The notes: a model not told the origin generated them from the letters alone. DNA of 64,000 bases from Amycolatopsis solani (GCF_033441515.1 NZ_JAWQJT010000002.1:1612001-1676000); one strand, 5' to 3'; shown: positions 34,422-43,981, numbered from the stretch's first letter. Numbers and translations: made by a program.

Positions 34422-35312
34422 ATGGGCGTCGAGGCCCAGGACCGGGACGTCACCGCGGCTCGCCTGCTCAAGAGCTCCGCGAAGAACTCCTACGACCCGT
34501 ACGTCGACATCGACTGGGCCGCGCCGCTCGCCGAGGGCAAGGCCTACATGCCCCTGGAGCGCGTCTCCCTCTACGGCACCGCGCTCTGGGCGGACCTCAC
34601 GCCGGAGCAGCGGATCGAGCTGTCCAAGCACGAGATCGCCAGCATCATGAGCGTCGGCCTGTGGTTCGAGATCGTCCTCATGCAGCTGCTCGCCCGGTAC
34701 GTCTTCGACCTCGACGCGCGCACCGAGCACGCGCAGTACGCGATGACCGAGATCGGTGACGAGACGCGGCACTCGGTGATGTTCGCCCGCACCGCCGAGC
34801 GGCTCGGCGTCCCGCGCTACGGCGTCCCGAAGGTCGTGCACCGCGCCGCCAAGGTGTTCGGCGCGACCGCCGCCGGGCCGTCGATGTTCGCCAGCGTGCT
34901 GGTCGCCGAGGAGACCACCGACCGGCTGCAGCGCTCGATGATGGACGACGACGGCATCCAGCCGCTGATCCGCTCGGTCAACCGCATCCACGTCGTCGAG
35001 GAGGCCCGGCACGTCCGGTTCGCCAAGGAAGAGGTGCTGCGGGAGACGCCGAAGCTGTCGAAAGCGGCGCTGCAGCGGCACCGGCTGCGGACCGCGCTGG
35101 TCGCGTTCGGCGTCATCGACAGCATGGTCGACCCGCGGGTCTACCGCAGCGTCGGGATCGACCCCCGCGCCGGCCGGGCCGCGGCGCTCGCCAACCCGCA
35201 CTTCCACGAGACGCGCCGCTGGATGGCGGAGAAGATCGTGCCGTTCCTGCGCGACGCGGGGCTGATCGGCGGCCGGTCGGAGGGCGTTTGGCGGCGCGCG
35301 CACCTGCTCTGA
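34422..35312 (+). CDS. AurF-like diiron oxygenase
   Basis: A 296-aa four-helix-bundle diiron protein related to the p-aminobenzoate N-oxygenase AurF. Ligand motifs are EIGDETRHSVMF, VAEETTDR and VEEARHVRFAKEE, which supply the glutamates and histidines of the site, including the extra histidine of the family. Most actinobacterial members are uncharacterised; amine oxidation or fatty-acyl chemistry are both possible. A strong ribosome site (GGAGG) precedes ATG 34422. The divergent TetR gene is the likely regulator. No pathway partners are adjacent. Confidence 0.85.
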   Translation: MGVEAQDRDVTAARLLKSSAKNSYDPYVDIDWAAPLAEGKAYMPLERVSLYGTALWADLTPEQRIELSKHEIASIMSVGLWFEIVLMQLLARYVFDLDARTEHAQYAMTEIGDETRHSVMFARTAERLGVPRYGVPKVVHRAAKVFGATAAGPSMFASVLVAEETTDRLQRSMMDDDGIQPLIRSVNRIHVVEEARHVRFAKEEVLRETPKLSKAALQRHRLRTALVAFGVIDSMVDPRVYRSVGIDPRAGRAAALANPHFHETRRWMAEKIVPFLRDAGLIGGRSEGVWRRAHLL

Positions 35313-35369
35313 CGCGCTGACCGGAAAATTCCCTTCACACCCCTTGCCCGGTTCCGCCACGATGCTCGC

Positions 35370-36011
35370 GTGACCGCAGAGCTCCCCGCCGCGCCCGCGC
35401 CGCCGCGCACCCACCCCGTCTTCGCGGGCCTCGTCGGCGTCATCGTGGGCGCGGTGCTGGTCGGCGTGCCGTGGCTGGCGCTGAGCCTGCTCGGCGGGCC
35501 CAGCGGAGGCGCGCTGACCGCGCCGGCCACCCTGGGCGGGCTCGCCCGCGCCCAGGACGCGCTCGCGAAGTTCGGCGTGGAAGAGAGCAAGGGCCAGGTC
35601 GCCCGCGTCGACAAGGCCGACCGGGAGACGGCCGCCCGGACGTCGGCGGCCTACGGCGGCGCGGGCGCGGTCGTGCAGCAGTACCAGGACGCCGGGCTGG
35701 AGCGCTCGTTCCAGCTGATCGCGGTGCGCGCGGCCTCGCCGGAGCTGGTGGCGCCGTACGAGGACGCCGAGGCGCTGGACCTGGCCGCGCCGGGCACCGA
35801 GCTCGTGCGCACCGGTGCCGTGCAGTGCCTGGTCCACCACGACCCCGAGCCGGCGGGCTCGCCACCGGACCCCGACCGGTCCTCCGTGCTGAGCTGCCAG
35901 CGCAGCGGCCCGGATCTGACCGTCACCGTGCGGTGCCTCAGCGCCGAGGGCAACCGCGATCCCCGCGAACTCGCCGGGATCGTCGAAGAGGCGTGGAAGG
36001 AGCTGTCGTGA
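35370..36011 (+). CDS. Single-pass membrane protein of unknown function
   Basis: A 213-aa protein with a short Pro/Ala-rich cytosolic start, one membrane helix at about residues 18-42 (VFAGLVGVIVGAVLVGVPWL) and an extracytoplasmic domain of about 170 residues with two cysteines (CLVHH, SCQRSG, also VRCLSA) that may form a disulfide. I do not recognise a family. The GTG start lacks a clear ribosome site. Its stop overlaps the GTG of the acetyltransferase gene (GTGA). Confidence 0.75.
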   Translation: MTAELPAAPAPPRTHPVFAGLVGVIVGAVLVGVPWLALSLLGGPSGGALTAPATLGGLARAQDALAKFGVEESKGQVARVDKADRETAARTSAAYGGAGAVVQQYQDAGLERSFQLIAVRAASPELVAPYEDAEALDLAAPGTELVRTGAVQCLVHHDPEPAGSPPDPDRSSVLSCQRSGPDLTVTVRCLSAEGNRDPRELAGIVEEAWKELS

Positions 36012-36493
36012 CGATCGCCGTCCGGCCGGCCCGCGCCGGGGACGAAGCCGCGCTCGCGAAGATCGACGAGCGCACGTGGGGCCCCGCCGTGTCCCCCGCT
36101 CCCCCGCCGCCGCCCGGCACGCCGTTCTTCGACGGCGGCTTGCGCACGGAGAACGTCCTCGTCGCCGAGCACGACGACGTCGTCGCCGGGTACGTCCGGC
36201 TCGACGAAGGCTTCGGCATCCCGGCCCACCGGCACGTGCTGGTCCTCGGCGGCCTCGCCGTCGACCCGGACCGCCAGGGCCTCGGCATCGCGGGCCGGCT
36301 GGTGGACGCGGCCGTGGCCGAAGCGCGCCGGCGCGGCGCCCGCAAGCTGACGCTGCGCGTGCTGGGTCACAACGCCGCCGCCCGCCGGGTCTACGAGCGG
36401 TGCGGGTTCACCGTGGAAGGCGTGCTGCGCGGGGAATTCCGCGTCGGCGGGACCGACGTCGACGACGTCCTGATGGCCCGTTCGCTCGCTTGA
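36008..36493 (+). CDS. GNAT-family N-acetyltransferase
   Basis: A 161-aa acetyltransferase. The acetyl-CoA binding motif A is in [20 protein letters not shown], and motif B in [19 protein letters not shown], followed by VEGVLRGEF as in RimI/RimJ-type enzymes. Target unknown. GTG 36008 overlaps the upstream stop. It ends 31 bp before the structured leader of ahcY and has no terminator of its own, so some read-through could enter the riboswitch. Confidence 0.88.
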   Translation: MTIAVRPARAGDEAALAKIDERTWGPAVSPAPPPPPGTPFFDGGLRTENVLVAEHDDVVAGYVRLDEGFGIPAHRHVLVLGGLAVDPDRQGLGIAGRLVDAAVAEARRRGARKLTLRVLGHNAAARRVYERCGFTVEGVLRGEFRVGGTDVDDVLMARSLA

Positions 36494-36524
36494 CAGCTTC
36501 CCGGCGGCTTTGCCATCCTGGATC

Positions 36525-36594
36525 CGGGCCGAGAGGCGCTGCGACGGAAATTCTTCCGCCACGCTCGGCCCGCGACACGCATCCAAGGGCGCCT
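36525..36594 (+). promoter_or_regulatory. S-adenosylhomocysteine (SAH) riboswitch of ahcY
   Basis: The leader fits the known SAH riboswitch fold. P1 is CGGGCCGAG (36525-36533) with CTCGGCCCG (36564-36572). The conserved GGCGCTGCGAC follows the P1 left strand, and CCACGCTCGG matches the conserved right side. P2 is CGGAA-ATTC-TTCCG (36545-36558). The long-range helix pairs AGGCGC (36534-36539) with GCGCCT (36589-36594). The downstream gene encodes SAH hydrolase, the expected target. The distal strand overlaps the 5' arm of the terminator at 36588, so ligand binding should prevent termination and turn ahcY on. Confidence 0.9.
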
Positions 36595-36617
36595 CCCGCG
36601 AGGGAGGTGCCTTTTTT
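36588..36617 (+). terminator. Riboswitch-controlled intrinsic terminator before ahcY
   Basis: Stem GGCGCCTCCC (36588-36597) with GGGAGGTGCC (36602-36611), one G-U pair, GCGA tetraloop, then six T residues (36612-36617). It sits 63 bases before the ahcY ATG. Its left arm contains GCGCCT, which the riboswitch uses for its pseudoknot helix, so the two structures exclude each other. It is the only classical U-tailed terminator I found in the window. Confidence 0.88.
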
Positions 36618-36680
36618 CGTGGTGTCCCGCCAGTTCCTCCCGAGCGCTTCCGCAACCAGCCTCAGGAAAGAGCTCGAGGA

Positions 36681-38141
<1,461 letters not shown>

Positions 38142-38260
38142 CCCGAGATTGCTCCATTTGACGCAGTTTGCCGCACCGCGAAAGTGGCCATTCTCCCCGT
38201 GACAGCGCATCCGCCGGCCGGCACGCCGGATGGGTCCCATGCGAAGGAGTGTGTGTCAAA

Positions 38261-38416
38261 GTGATCGTTCTCGGTGTAATTCTTCTGATCATCGGGTTCA
38301 TCGTGGGAATCCCGGTGCTTTACACCATCGGCATCATTCTCGCGGTGGCCGGCGTGGCGTTGGCCATCCTCGGCGGCACCGGCCGCCGGATCGGTGGGCG
38401 TGCGCACTGGTACTGA
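38261..38416 (+). CDS. DUF6131-type 51-aa membrane protein
   Basis: A tiny protein, mostly two hydrophobic helices (IVLGVILLIIGFIVGIPVLY and IGIILAVAGVALAILGG) followed by a basic tail GRRIGGRAHWY. The layout matches a small actinobacterial membrane protein family (DUF6131) of unknown role. GTG 38261 lies 11 bases after AAGGAG; the overlapping upstream GTG within the ribosome site is less likely. Confidence 0.75.
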   Translation: MIVLGVILLIIGFIVGIPVLYTIGIILAVAGVALAILGGTGRRIGGRAHWY

Positions 38417-38517
38417 TCCACGACCGGCGAACGGCCCGGCACGTCAGCAGCGATGCTGTCGCGCCGGGCCGTTCGGCCGTTCCGCACCGCTTCGGGCGGG
38501 GAAAGCGGGAAATTTAA

Positions 38518-38558
38518 GGGTCCTCCGGCTCCGAGGGGGAGGGAGAGCCGAAGGACCC
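38518..38558 (-). terminator. Hairpin downstream of ku
   Basis: GGGTCCT-C-CGGCTC (38518-38531) pairs with GAGCCG-A-AGGACCC (38545-38558), 13 pairs and one mismatch around a 13-base loop. Read on the minus strand it is followed by TTAAATTT, so it best serves transcripts coming from ku, whose stop codon is about 260 bp upstream on that strand. Confidence 0.55.
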
Positions 38559-38637
38559 CGTTAGTGTTAGCACATCGCCAAGCCGGTGTACACAGCTGCA
38601 TACACGATCGTGTGACCGCAGGGGCACCGTCCCCACG

Positions 38638-38690
38638 CCGCGAAGGCCTCCCCGGCAGGTGCGCGGCACCCGGCGGGAAGGCCTTCGCGG
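38638..38690. terminator. 12-bp perfect hairpin between DUF6131 gene and ku
   Basis: CCGCGAAGGCCT (38638-38649) and AGGCCTTCGCGG (38679-38690) pair perfectly; the 29-base loop contains a further GC-rich stem. No U tract on either side. A role in transcription termination between these convergent genes is plausible. Confidence 0.5.
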
Positions 38691-38816
38691 ATCCTGGCGG
38701 GAGGCTCAGGAAGCTCGGCGCGGCAACGACTTCCGCACACTTCCTGGGTACCACCGCGAGGCGGCCGGGCGCGCGACCGCGGCGGCGTGTCGGCCGCGAC
38801 CACCCGTCCGGGGTGC

Positions 38817-39701
38817 TCAGGCGGACTTGGGGGCCCGTTTCCTCGGTGCCGACTTCTTCTTCGGCGCCGGCTTCGCGTCCTCATCGGACGCCTCCGAAGT
38901 GGACGTGTCCGAAACGGACTCACGCGACTTCTTCGCCGCGTCGACGCTGGCCTGCAGCGCCGCCATCAGGTCGACGACGTCGGCCTTGGCGGTGACCGCC
39001 GCGGGCTTGGTCGTCTCCTCCCCCGCGACCTTGGCCTCGATCATCTCCTCGAGGGCCTCGCGGTAGTGGTCGTGGTACTTCTCCGGCTCGAACACCGGCT
39101 CGGCCAGCGAGTCGATCAGCGAGCCCGCCATGGACAGCTCCTGCGGGCGGATCTGCGGCGGGTCGTCGCGCAGGAACGGGAAGTCGGGTTCGCGGACCTC
39201 GTCCGGCCACAGCATCGTCGTCATCACCAGCACGTCGGCGTGCACCCGCAGCACCGCCATGCTCTCCCGCTGCCGCACGGCGACCTTCGCGATGGCCACC
39301 TGGCTCGACTTGTGCAGCGCGTCCCGCAGCACGATGTACGGCTTCACCGCGTTCTTCTGCGGCTCCAGGTAGTACGTCCGGTCGTACTGGATCGGGTCGA
39401 TCGACTCCAGCGGCACGAACTCCAGCACGTCGATCGTGCGCTGCGTGGGCAGCGGCAGGTCGGCCATCTCGGCGTCGGTGATGACGACCATCTCACCGTC
39501 GGGCAGCTCGTAGCCCTTGGCGATCTCCGGGTACGGGACCTCGGCGCCGTCGATCGTGCAGAACCGCTTGTACTGGATGCGGCCGCCGTCGGCCTCGTGC
39601 ACCTGGCGGAGCGAGACGTTCTTGTTCTCGGTGGCCGCGTACAGCTGGATCGGGATGCTGACCAGCCCGAACGACACCGAGCCCTTCCACATCGCCCGCA
39701 T
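38817..39701 (-). CDS. ku: Bacterial Ku, non-homologous end-joining
   Basis: Forms the homodimeric ring that holds broken DNA ends and recruits LigD. The 294-aa protein has the Ku core (MWKGSVSFGLVSIPIQLYAA, then FCTIDGAEVPYPEIAKGYEL, ALHKSSQVAIAKVAVRQRES) and a Lys/Ala-rich basic tail (KPAPKKKSAPRKRAPKSA) typical of actinobacterial Ku and thought to thread on DNA. ATG 39701 is chosen because GGAGG is eight bases upstream and MRAMWKGS is the usual start. A LigD-like gene lies 9.7 kb away rather than adjacent. Confidence 0.96.
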   Translation of the reverse strand: MRAMWKGSVSFGLVSIPIQLYAATENKNVSLRQVHEADGGRIQYKRFCTIDGAEVPYPEIAKGYELPDGEMVVITDAEMADLPLPTQRTIDVLEFVPLESIDPIQYDRTYYLEPQKNAVKPYIVLRDALHKSSQVAIAKVAVRQRESMAVLRVHADVLVMTTMLWPDEVREPDFPFLRDDPPQIRPQELSMAGSLIDSLAEPVFEPEKYHDHYREALEEMIEAKVAGEETTKPAAVTAKADVVDLMAALQASVDAAKKSRESVSDTSTSEASDEDAKPAPKKKSAPRKRAPKSA

Positions 39702-39775
39702 GCCACGTACCTCCGAGGTCGACTTCACGCTCGGTAATTACCGTAGCCCGAAACGTCCCCCGGCGACAGTCTGAT

Positions 39776-41002
39776 CTAGACCTCTGCCAGGTACTTCTCC
39801 CACTTCGCGGGGTCCAGGAACCAGTGCTGGAAGTCGGTCGGGTCGGTGAACCCGTTGGCGAACCGCCGGGCCACGGCCGGGTTCTGGCCCGCCACCCCGA
39901 GGATCTGGAGCACGTGCGGGGGCGGCGGGAGGAGCAGCGCGTTGGTCCATTCGGTGACGTGCTGGGCGTACTCCCAGTAGCGCTCGAACGTGGCATCCAT
40001 CCACGCGGCGTCGAACGGCCGGTCGCCGTGCTCGAGGATCGCGGTCAGGTAGGTCGCCGCGCAGTGGCTCGCGTTGTTCGAGCCCTGCCCGGTGATCGGG
40101 TCGTTCGCCACGACGACGTCGGCCATGCCCAGCACCCGCGCGCCACCCGGCAGGGTGCCGACCGGGTTGCGCACGACCGGGGTGTACCCGCCGGCCAGTG
40201 CCGCCTTGCCGTCGGTCAGCTCGGCGTCGCGGCAGCGCTCGTACTCCCACGGCACGAACTGCCGCATCAGGTCCAGCAGGCGCGTGAAGTGCTCGGCCGG
40301 GGCCGGGTGGTCGCCGAAGCAGTCCAGCGGCCCGCCGGGGATCCCCTCGAAGAACAGGATGTCGCAGTTCCCGCTCAGCGTGTACGCCGGGATCATGAAC
40401 AGCTCGCCGACGCCGGGCACGATGTTGAACCGCACCGCCTGCTTGTCCGGGTGCTCCGGCCGCGGCCGGACACCGTGGGCGTACGCCAGCGAGAGCGCGC
40501 GCATCGGCTTCGTGTACGGCGACCGCTCGGGCACGCGGTCGAACAGCTGCACCAGCTCGCCCTTGCCGGCCGAGATGATCACCAGGTCGTACAGCCGCGC
40601 CAGCGCGTCCAGTTCGGACGTCATCACGCCGTGGATGACGAGCTTGCCGCCGCGGTCCTCGAACAGCTCCAGCCAGCCCGCCATCTTCACGCGCTGGTCG
40701 ACCGACTGCGCGTAGTGGTCCAGCTCGGCGAACCAGTCCAGCGCGCGGCCGCCGTCCGGCGCGGCCACCGACACGCCGAGGCCCTCGACCCGGACGGTCT
40801 CGTCCTCCCACTGGTTCAGCCCGAGGTCCCGTTCGTGCTGCAGCGCGTCGTTGAACATGCACTGCGTCGACATCACCCGCCCGGCCCGGATCTCCTCCGG
40901 CGTCCGCGCGGACATCACCGTGACGTCGTAGTCCTTCGCCAGCAGCCCGAGGGCCAGCTGCAGCCCGGACTGGCCGGCGCCCACGATCAGGACTCTGCGC
41001 AT
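39776..41002 (-). CDS. Styrene monooxygenase StyA-like flavoprotein at the end of a conservon
   Basis: A 408-aa class E flavoprotein monooxygenase. The N-terminal FAD fold RRVLIVGAGQSGLQLALGLL, LVIISAGKGE and the second FAD region DPITGQGSNNASHCA match StyA-like epoxidases; length is close to StyA (about 415). Such enzymes need a separate flavin reductase (StyB), which is not encoded nearby. It starts 19 bp after cvnD on the same strand and is thus the fifth gene of the conservon, the slot filled by a cytochrome P450 in several Streptomyces conservons. ATG 41002 follows AGGAGAGAAG. Confidence 0.85.
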   Translation of the reverse strand: MRRVLIVGAGQSGLQLALGLLAKDYDVTVMSARTPEEIRAGRVMSTQCMFNDALQHERDLGLNQWEDETVRVEGLGVSVAAPDGGRALDWFAELDHYAQSVDQRVKMAGWLELFEDRGGKLVIHGVMTSELDALARLYDLVIISAGKGELVQLFDRVPERSPYTKPMRALSLAYAHGVRPRPEHPDKQAVRFNIVPGVGELFMIPAYTLSGNCDILFFEGIPGGPLDCFGDHPAPAEHFTRLLDLMRQFVPWEYERCRDAELTDGKAALAGGYTPVVRNPVGTLPGGARVLGMADVVVANDPITGQGSNNASHCAATYLTAILEHGDRPFDAAWMDATFERYWEYAQHVTEWTNALLLPPPPHVLQILGVAGQNPAVARRFANGFTDPTDFQHWFLDPAKWEKYLAEV

Positions 41003-41021
41003 GAAGCTCTTCTCTCCTCGT

Positions 41022-41642
41022 TCAGGCCTGGGCAACGCTGCCGGCCAGCTCACGCGGCCCGGACAGCACGGCGAGCGACAGCGTGTGGCTGACCAGCTCG
41101 GTCAAGGTGGCGATCGCCGACGCGCGGTCACGGGCGTCGCAGGTGACCAGCGGGACGCTCGGGTCGAGCGCGAGCGCGTCGCGCACCTCCTCGAGGTCGT
41201 GCACCGGCATGCCCTCGAACTGGTTGACCGCGACGACGAACGGCAGCTCCGAGTCGTTCTCGAAGTAGTTGATCGCCGCGAACGACTCGTCGATCCGGCT
41301 GGTGTCGACCAGCACGACCGCGCCGAGCGCGCCGCGGCTCAGGTCGTCCCAGAGGAACCAGAACCGCGCCTGCCCCGGCGTGCCGAACAGGTACAGCAGC
41401 AGGTCCGGCCGCAGCGTGATGCGGCCGAAGTCCATCGCGACGGTCGTGGTCGACTTGCCGCCGGGCGGGATCTCGTCGACGCCTTCGCCGGCCTCGGTCA
41501 TCCAGGCTTCGTTGCTCATCGGCGGCACTTCCGACACCGCGCCGACGAACGTGGTCTTGCCGACACCGAAGCCCCCGGCGACGACGATCTTCGCGGAGAT
41601 CGTCAGCAGATCGCCCTCAGGCGGGGAGCCGCTTGAGCCCAT
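41022..41642 (-). CDS. cvnD: Conservon Ras-like GTPase CvnD
   Basis: A 206-aa MglA/Ras-like GTPase. The P-loop is GGFGVGKTTF, switch II lies in FGTPGQARFWF, and the base-recognition motif is NQFE in place of NKxD, as usual in conservon GTPases. It would be the output switch of the CvnA-B-C membrane-associated complex. ATG 41642 is preferred over the adjoining TTG; it lies 26 bp inside the end of cvnC. The monooxygenase gene follows directly. Confidence 0.93.
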   Translation of the reverse strand: MGSSGSPPEGDLLTISAKIVVAGGFGVGKTTFVGAVSEVPPMSNEAWMTEAGEGVDEIPPGGKSTTTVAMDFGRITLRPDLLLYLFGTPGQARFWFLWDDLSRGALGAVVLVDTSRIDESFAAINYFENDSELPFVVAVNQFEGMPVHDLEEVRDALALDPSVPLVTCDARDRASAIATLTELVSHTLSLAVLSGPRELAGSVAQA

Positions 41643-42018
41643 CAAGGATCCTCTCGAGGACGTTGGTGTCGTGGTGGTAGGCGTGCGCGGTGGGGTGGAC
41701 GAACACCGCGCCCTGGGAAGCGAGGTCGCCGATCAGCACCCGCACCACGCCCAGCGGCAGGTCCAGCCCCACCGACAGCTCGGCGATCGAGGACCGCACG
41801 CGAGCGCGTTCGTAGAGCGAGCGCGATTCGGGCATCAGCGTGTCGCTCAGCGACGGGTCGTACTGCGGGACCGAGACCAGCGTTTCCACCAGCAGCTGGT
41901 GGCGGGTGCTGGTGCGGCCGCCGGTGAGCGCGTACGCCCGGATCCGGCGGCTGCGCCGGGGCAAGGCGGTGTCCTTCTCGGACATGGTCTTCCCATCCGT
42001 GTCGGGCACGCCCATCAC
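41617..42018 (-). CDS. cvnC: Conservon DUF742 protein CvnC
   Basis: A 133-aa DUF742 protein, typical third member of a conservon. It has the family hallmark RAYALTGGRT near residue 30 and a winged-helix-like core (ELSVGLDLPLGVVRVLIGDL). The GTG at 42018 overlaps the stop of cvnB; a later ATG (MSEKDTALP) is an alternative start. It has been proposed to link the sensor to the GTPase in heterotrimer-like signalling. Confidence 0.92.
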   Translation of the reverse strand: MMGVPDTDGKTMSEKDTALPRRSRRIRAYALTGGRTSTRHQLLVETLVSVPQYDPSLSDTLMPESRSLYERARVRSSIAELSVGLDLPLGVVRVLIGDLASQGAVFVHPTAHAYHHDTNVLERILDGLKRLPA

Positions 42019-42452
42019 ACCCGCGGCCGGCGCGCGGTCAGCACCTGGCGCAGTTCGGCGCGCACCTCGGGGGTGAGCGCGTGGCCGGCGTTGGTGATGA
42101 ACTGGGTCATCTCGTAGGCGACCACCTTCATGTCCGCCTCGCCCGAGGTCAGCACCGCGAGCCCGGCACCGGAACCGATGCCCATGAAGAGGAAGTAGCC
42201 GTGGGTGAGCCGGATGATGATCTGCTCGCAGGCGCCCTTCCCGAACAGCGCCGCGCTGTTGCCGGCCAGGGAGAGCAGGCCGCTGGCGATCGCGGCGAGC
42301 TGCTCGGCCTCCGCTTCGCCGACCGAGTCCGACGCGGTCAGCGGGAAGCCGTCGACGCTCATGATCAGCGCGTGGCTGACCCCGTGCACCTTCCGGACGA
42401 AGTCGTCGAGCAGCCAGGCGAAGTTCGCCGGTGCCGGGTGGGGGGCGCTCAC
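42015..42452 (-). CDS. cvnB: Conservon roadblock/LC7 protein CvnB
   Basis: A 145-aa roadblock/LC7-domain protein, resembling GTPase-activating or scaffold proteins of MglB type. Recognisable elements are FVRKVHGVSHALIMSVDGFP near the start and LTHGYFLFMGIGSGAGLAVL in the core. GTG 42452 overlaps the cvnA stop (GTGA). It would act on CvnD. Confidence 0.93.
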   Translation of the reverse strand: MSAPHPAPANFAWLLDDFVRKVHGVSHALIMSVDGFPLTASDSVGEAEAEQLAAIASGLLSLAGNSAALFGKGACEQIIIRLTHGYFLFMGIGSGAGLAVLTSGEADMKVVAYEMTQFITNAGHALTPEVRAELRQVLTARRPRV

Positions 42453-43687
42453 GGGGCGGTTCCTCCGGGCGTTTCGTCCTGGTGGGCGGGGTTTTCGGCG
42501 TGCGCGGCCGCCTCGCCGTCGGCGAACGCGCCGAGGTCGGCGAGCAGCTTCTCGTGCCCGTTCGCCGCCGGTTCCGCGGCCGGGGGCGGCGGTGGCGGCT
42601 CGGGGGCGGCGCCGCGGATGCTGCCGGGCACGCGGCGCGGCAGGCCGTTGGCCGTGGTGCCGCCGGTGGCCCGCTCGACCGGCCGGGGCCGGGGGGTGGG
42701 CTTGCGCGGCACCGGCGCGGGCTCCTCGCGCGGGAAGGCGCCCGGGCGGCGGCGCGGCAGCCCGCCGGTCACCACCGGTTCGCCGCCGGCCTTGACCGGT
42801 TCGGCCGTGACGGTCCGAGTGCCCGACCACGCGTTCTCGGCCAGCTCGGTGACGACGCCGGTGGGCAGCAGCACGGTCACGACCGTGCCGTGCGGGCTGC
42901 GCCGGTCCAGGCGCACGGCGACGCCGTGGCGAGCGGCGAGGCGGGCGACCACGGCGAGGCCCATGTGCCGCGCCGAAGCGTCGTCGAGGTCGCCGCCCGC
43001 GGCCAGCCGCCGGTTGAGGCCGTCGACGCGGTCGGCGGGGATGCCGATGCCCTCGTCCTCGATCCGGACGAGCACGCTGCCCTGCTCGGTCAGGTGCGCG
43101 CTGACGTGCACCGGCGAGCTGGGCGAAGACTGGTTGGCGGCGTTGTCGAGCAGCTCCGCGAGCACCCGGCCCAGGTCTTCGGCGGCGAAGCCGACGACCC
43201 CCAGGTGCACCACGCGCCCGATGGTGATCCGGGCGTAGTGGTCGATCGAGGACATCGCGGCGCGCACGAGGTCGAGCACCGAAGTCGCGCGGGCGGCGTC
43301 GTCGGCGGTGTCCTGCCCGGCCAGCACCCGCAGGTTCTCGGCGTTGCGCCGCAGCCGAGTGGCGAGGTGGTCGAGCTGGTAGAGCTCGGCGAGGCGGTGG
43401 TGGTCCTCCTCCCCCGCCTCGAGCTCCTCGAGCCGCGCGAGCAGCTGGTCCAAGAGGTTGAGGTCACGCAGGGCCACGCTGGCGCAGATCTCGGCCAGCA
43501 CGCCTTCGTCCGCGGCCGGCGTCGCCGGCTCCAGCTCGGGCCGCGACAGCTCCGCGATGGCCGGCCCCGGCGCGGGCTCGTACCCGGGGTGCTTCGGCGG
43601 CGCGGTGAGGTACTGCGCGGCGGCGACCCGCGAGCGGTCCAGCAGGACGCGTGATCGATCCAGGAGTTCCCGGGCCCGGCTCGCCAT
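42449..43687 (-). CDS. cvnA: Conservon sensor-kinase-like ATPase CvnA, short cytosolic form
   Basis: A 412-aa protein with the HATPase domain of conservon kinases: the helical segment LDHLATRLRRNAENLRVLAG, N box LAELLDNAANQSSP, G1 box EDEGIGIP and MGLAVVARLAARHG. The C-terminal third is Pro/Arg-rich and low complexity. Unlike many CvnA proteins it has no transmembrane helices or extracellular sensor; the predicted N-terminus is a 40-residue stretch with repeated LLDRSRV. No upstream in-frame extension with hydrophobic segments was seen. First gene of the operon; an inverted repeat lies 180 bp upstream. Confidence 0.9.
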   Translation of the reverse strand: MASRARELLDRSRVLLDRSRVAAAQYLTAPPKHPGYEPAPGPAIAELSRPELEPATPAADEGVLAEICASVALRDLNLLDQLLARLEELEAGEEDHHRLAELYQLDHLATRLRRNAENLRVLAGQDTADDAARATSVLDLVRAAMSSIDHYARITIGRVVHLGVVGFAAEDLGRVLAELLDNAANQSSPSSPVHVSAHLTEQGSVLVRIEDEGIGIPADRVDGLNRRLAAGGDLDDASARHMGLAVVARLAARHGVAVRLDRRSPHGTVVTVLLPTGVVTELAENAWSGTRTVTAEPVKAGGEPVVTGGLPRRRPGAFPREEPAPVPRKPTPRPRPVERATGGTTANGLPRRVPGSIRGAAPEPPPPPPAAEPAANGHEKLLADLGAFADGEAAAHAENPAHQDETPGGTAP

Positions 43688-43869
43688 GTGGTCCCACTTC
43701 TTCCTTGCTCAGGTTCGGCAACGACTGCAGCGCCGACCCCCGGGCGGCGATGCCGGACATGCAAGCAGAAAGGTTCGTCGGATGTCCACAGCCGGTCCCC
43801 GCGCGATCGCTCGACGTGACCGGATTTCGGGGCCGTCGCTGCTGGTGAGCGCAGTGGGCTAGGCCATTC

Positions 43870-43892
43870 GGTGCAATTTTGCATCTTGCACC
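43870..43892. promoter_or_regulatory. Inverted repeat upstream of the conservon
   Basis: GGTGCAA (43870-43876) and TTGCACC (43886-43892) form a perfect 7-base inverted repeat around a 9-base centre. It lies in the 349-bp gap between cvnA and the divergent TetR gene, which otherwise shows only the tandem TetR-like sites nearer 44000. A candidate protein-binding site for conservon control. Confidence 0.4.
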
Positions 43893-43981
43893 TGGCAACG
43901 GAGCGCACATGGCCGCCGATCTCGCAGCCCATCCCCCGCTTTCGCCACGAAATCCCTGGTCGTGCCCGATTCGTCCCAAAC

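Larger units (their letters stand above)
38417..38816. other. 400-bp structured intergenic region without a clear gene
   Basis: Between the DUF6131 gene and the 3' end of ku no coding frame is convincing. The stretch holds two long hairpins (separate entries) and, between them, palindromes GTGTACAC (38586-38593) and ACACGATCGTGT (38602-38613). A short minus-strand frame ending near 38570 contains CPCGHTIVYAAVYTGLAMC but has no good start. A small RNA is possible but not demonstrated. Confidence 0.5.

Noticed and set aside
38567..38700. Short minus-strand frame with CPCGHTIVYAAVYTGLAMC
   Set aside because: No plausible start with a ribosome site, and it overlaps palindromes and hairpins that explain the sequence pattern better.
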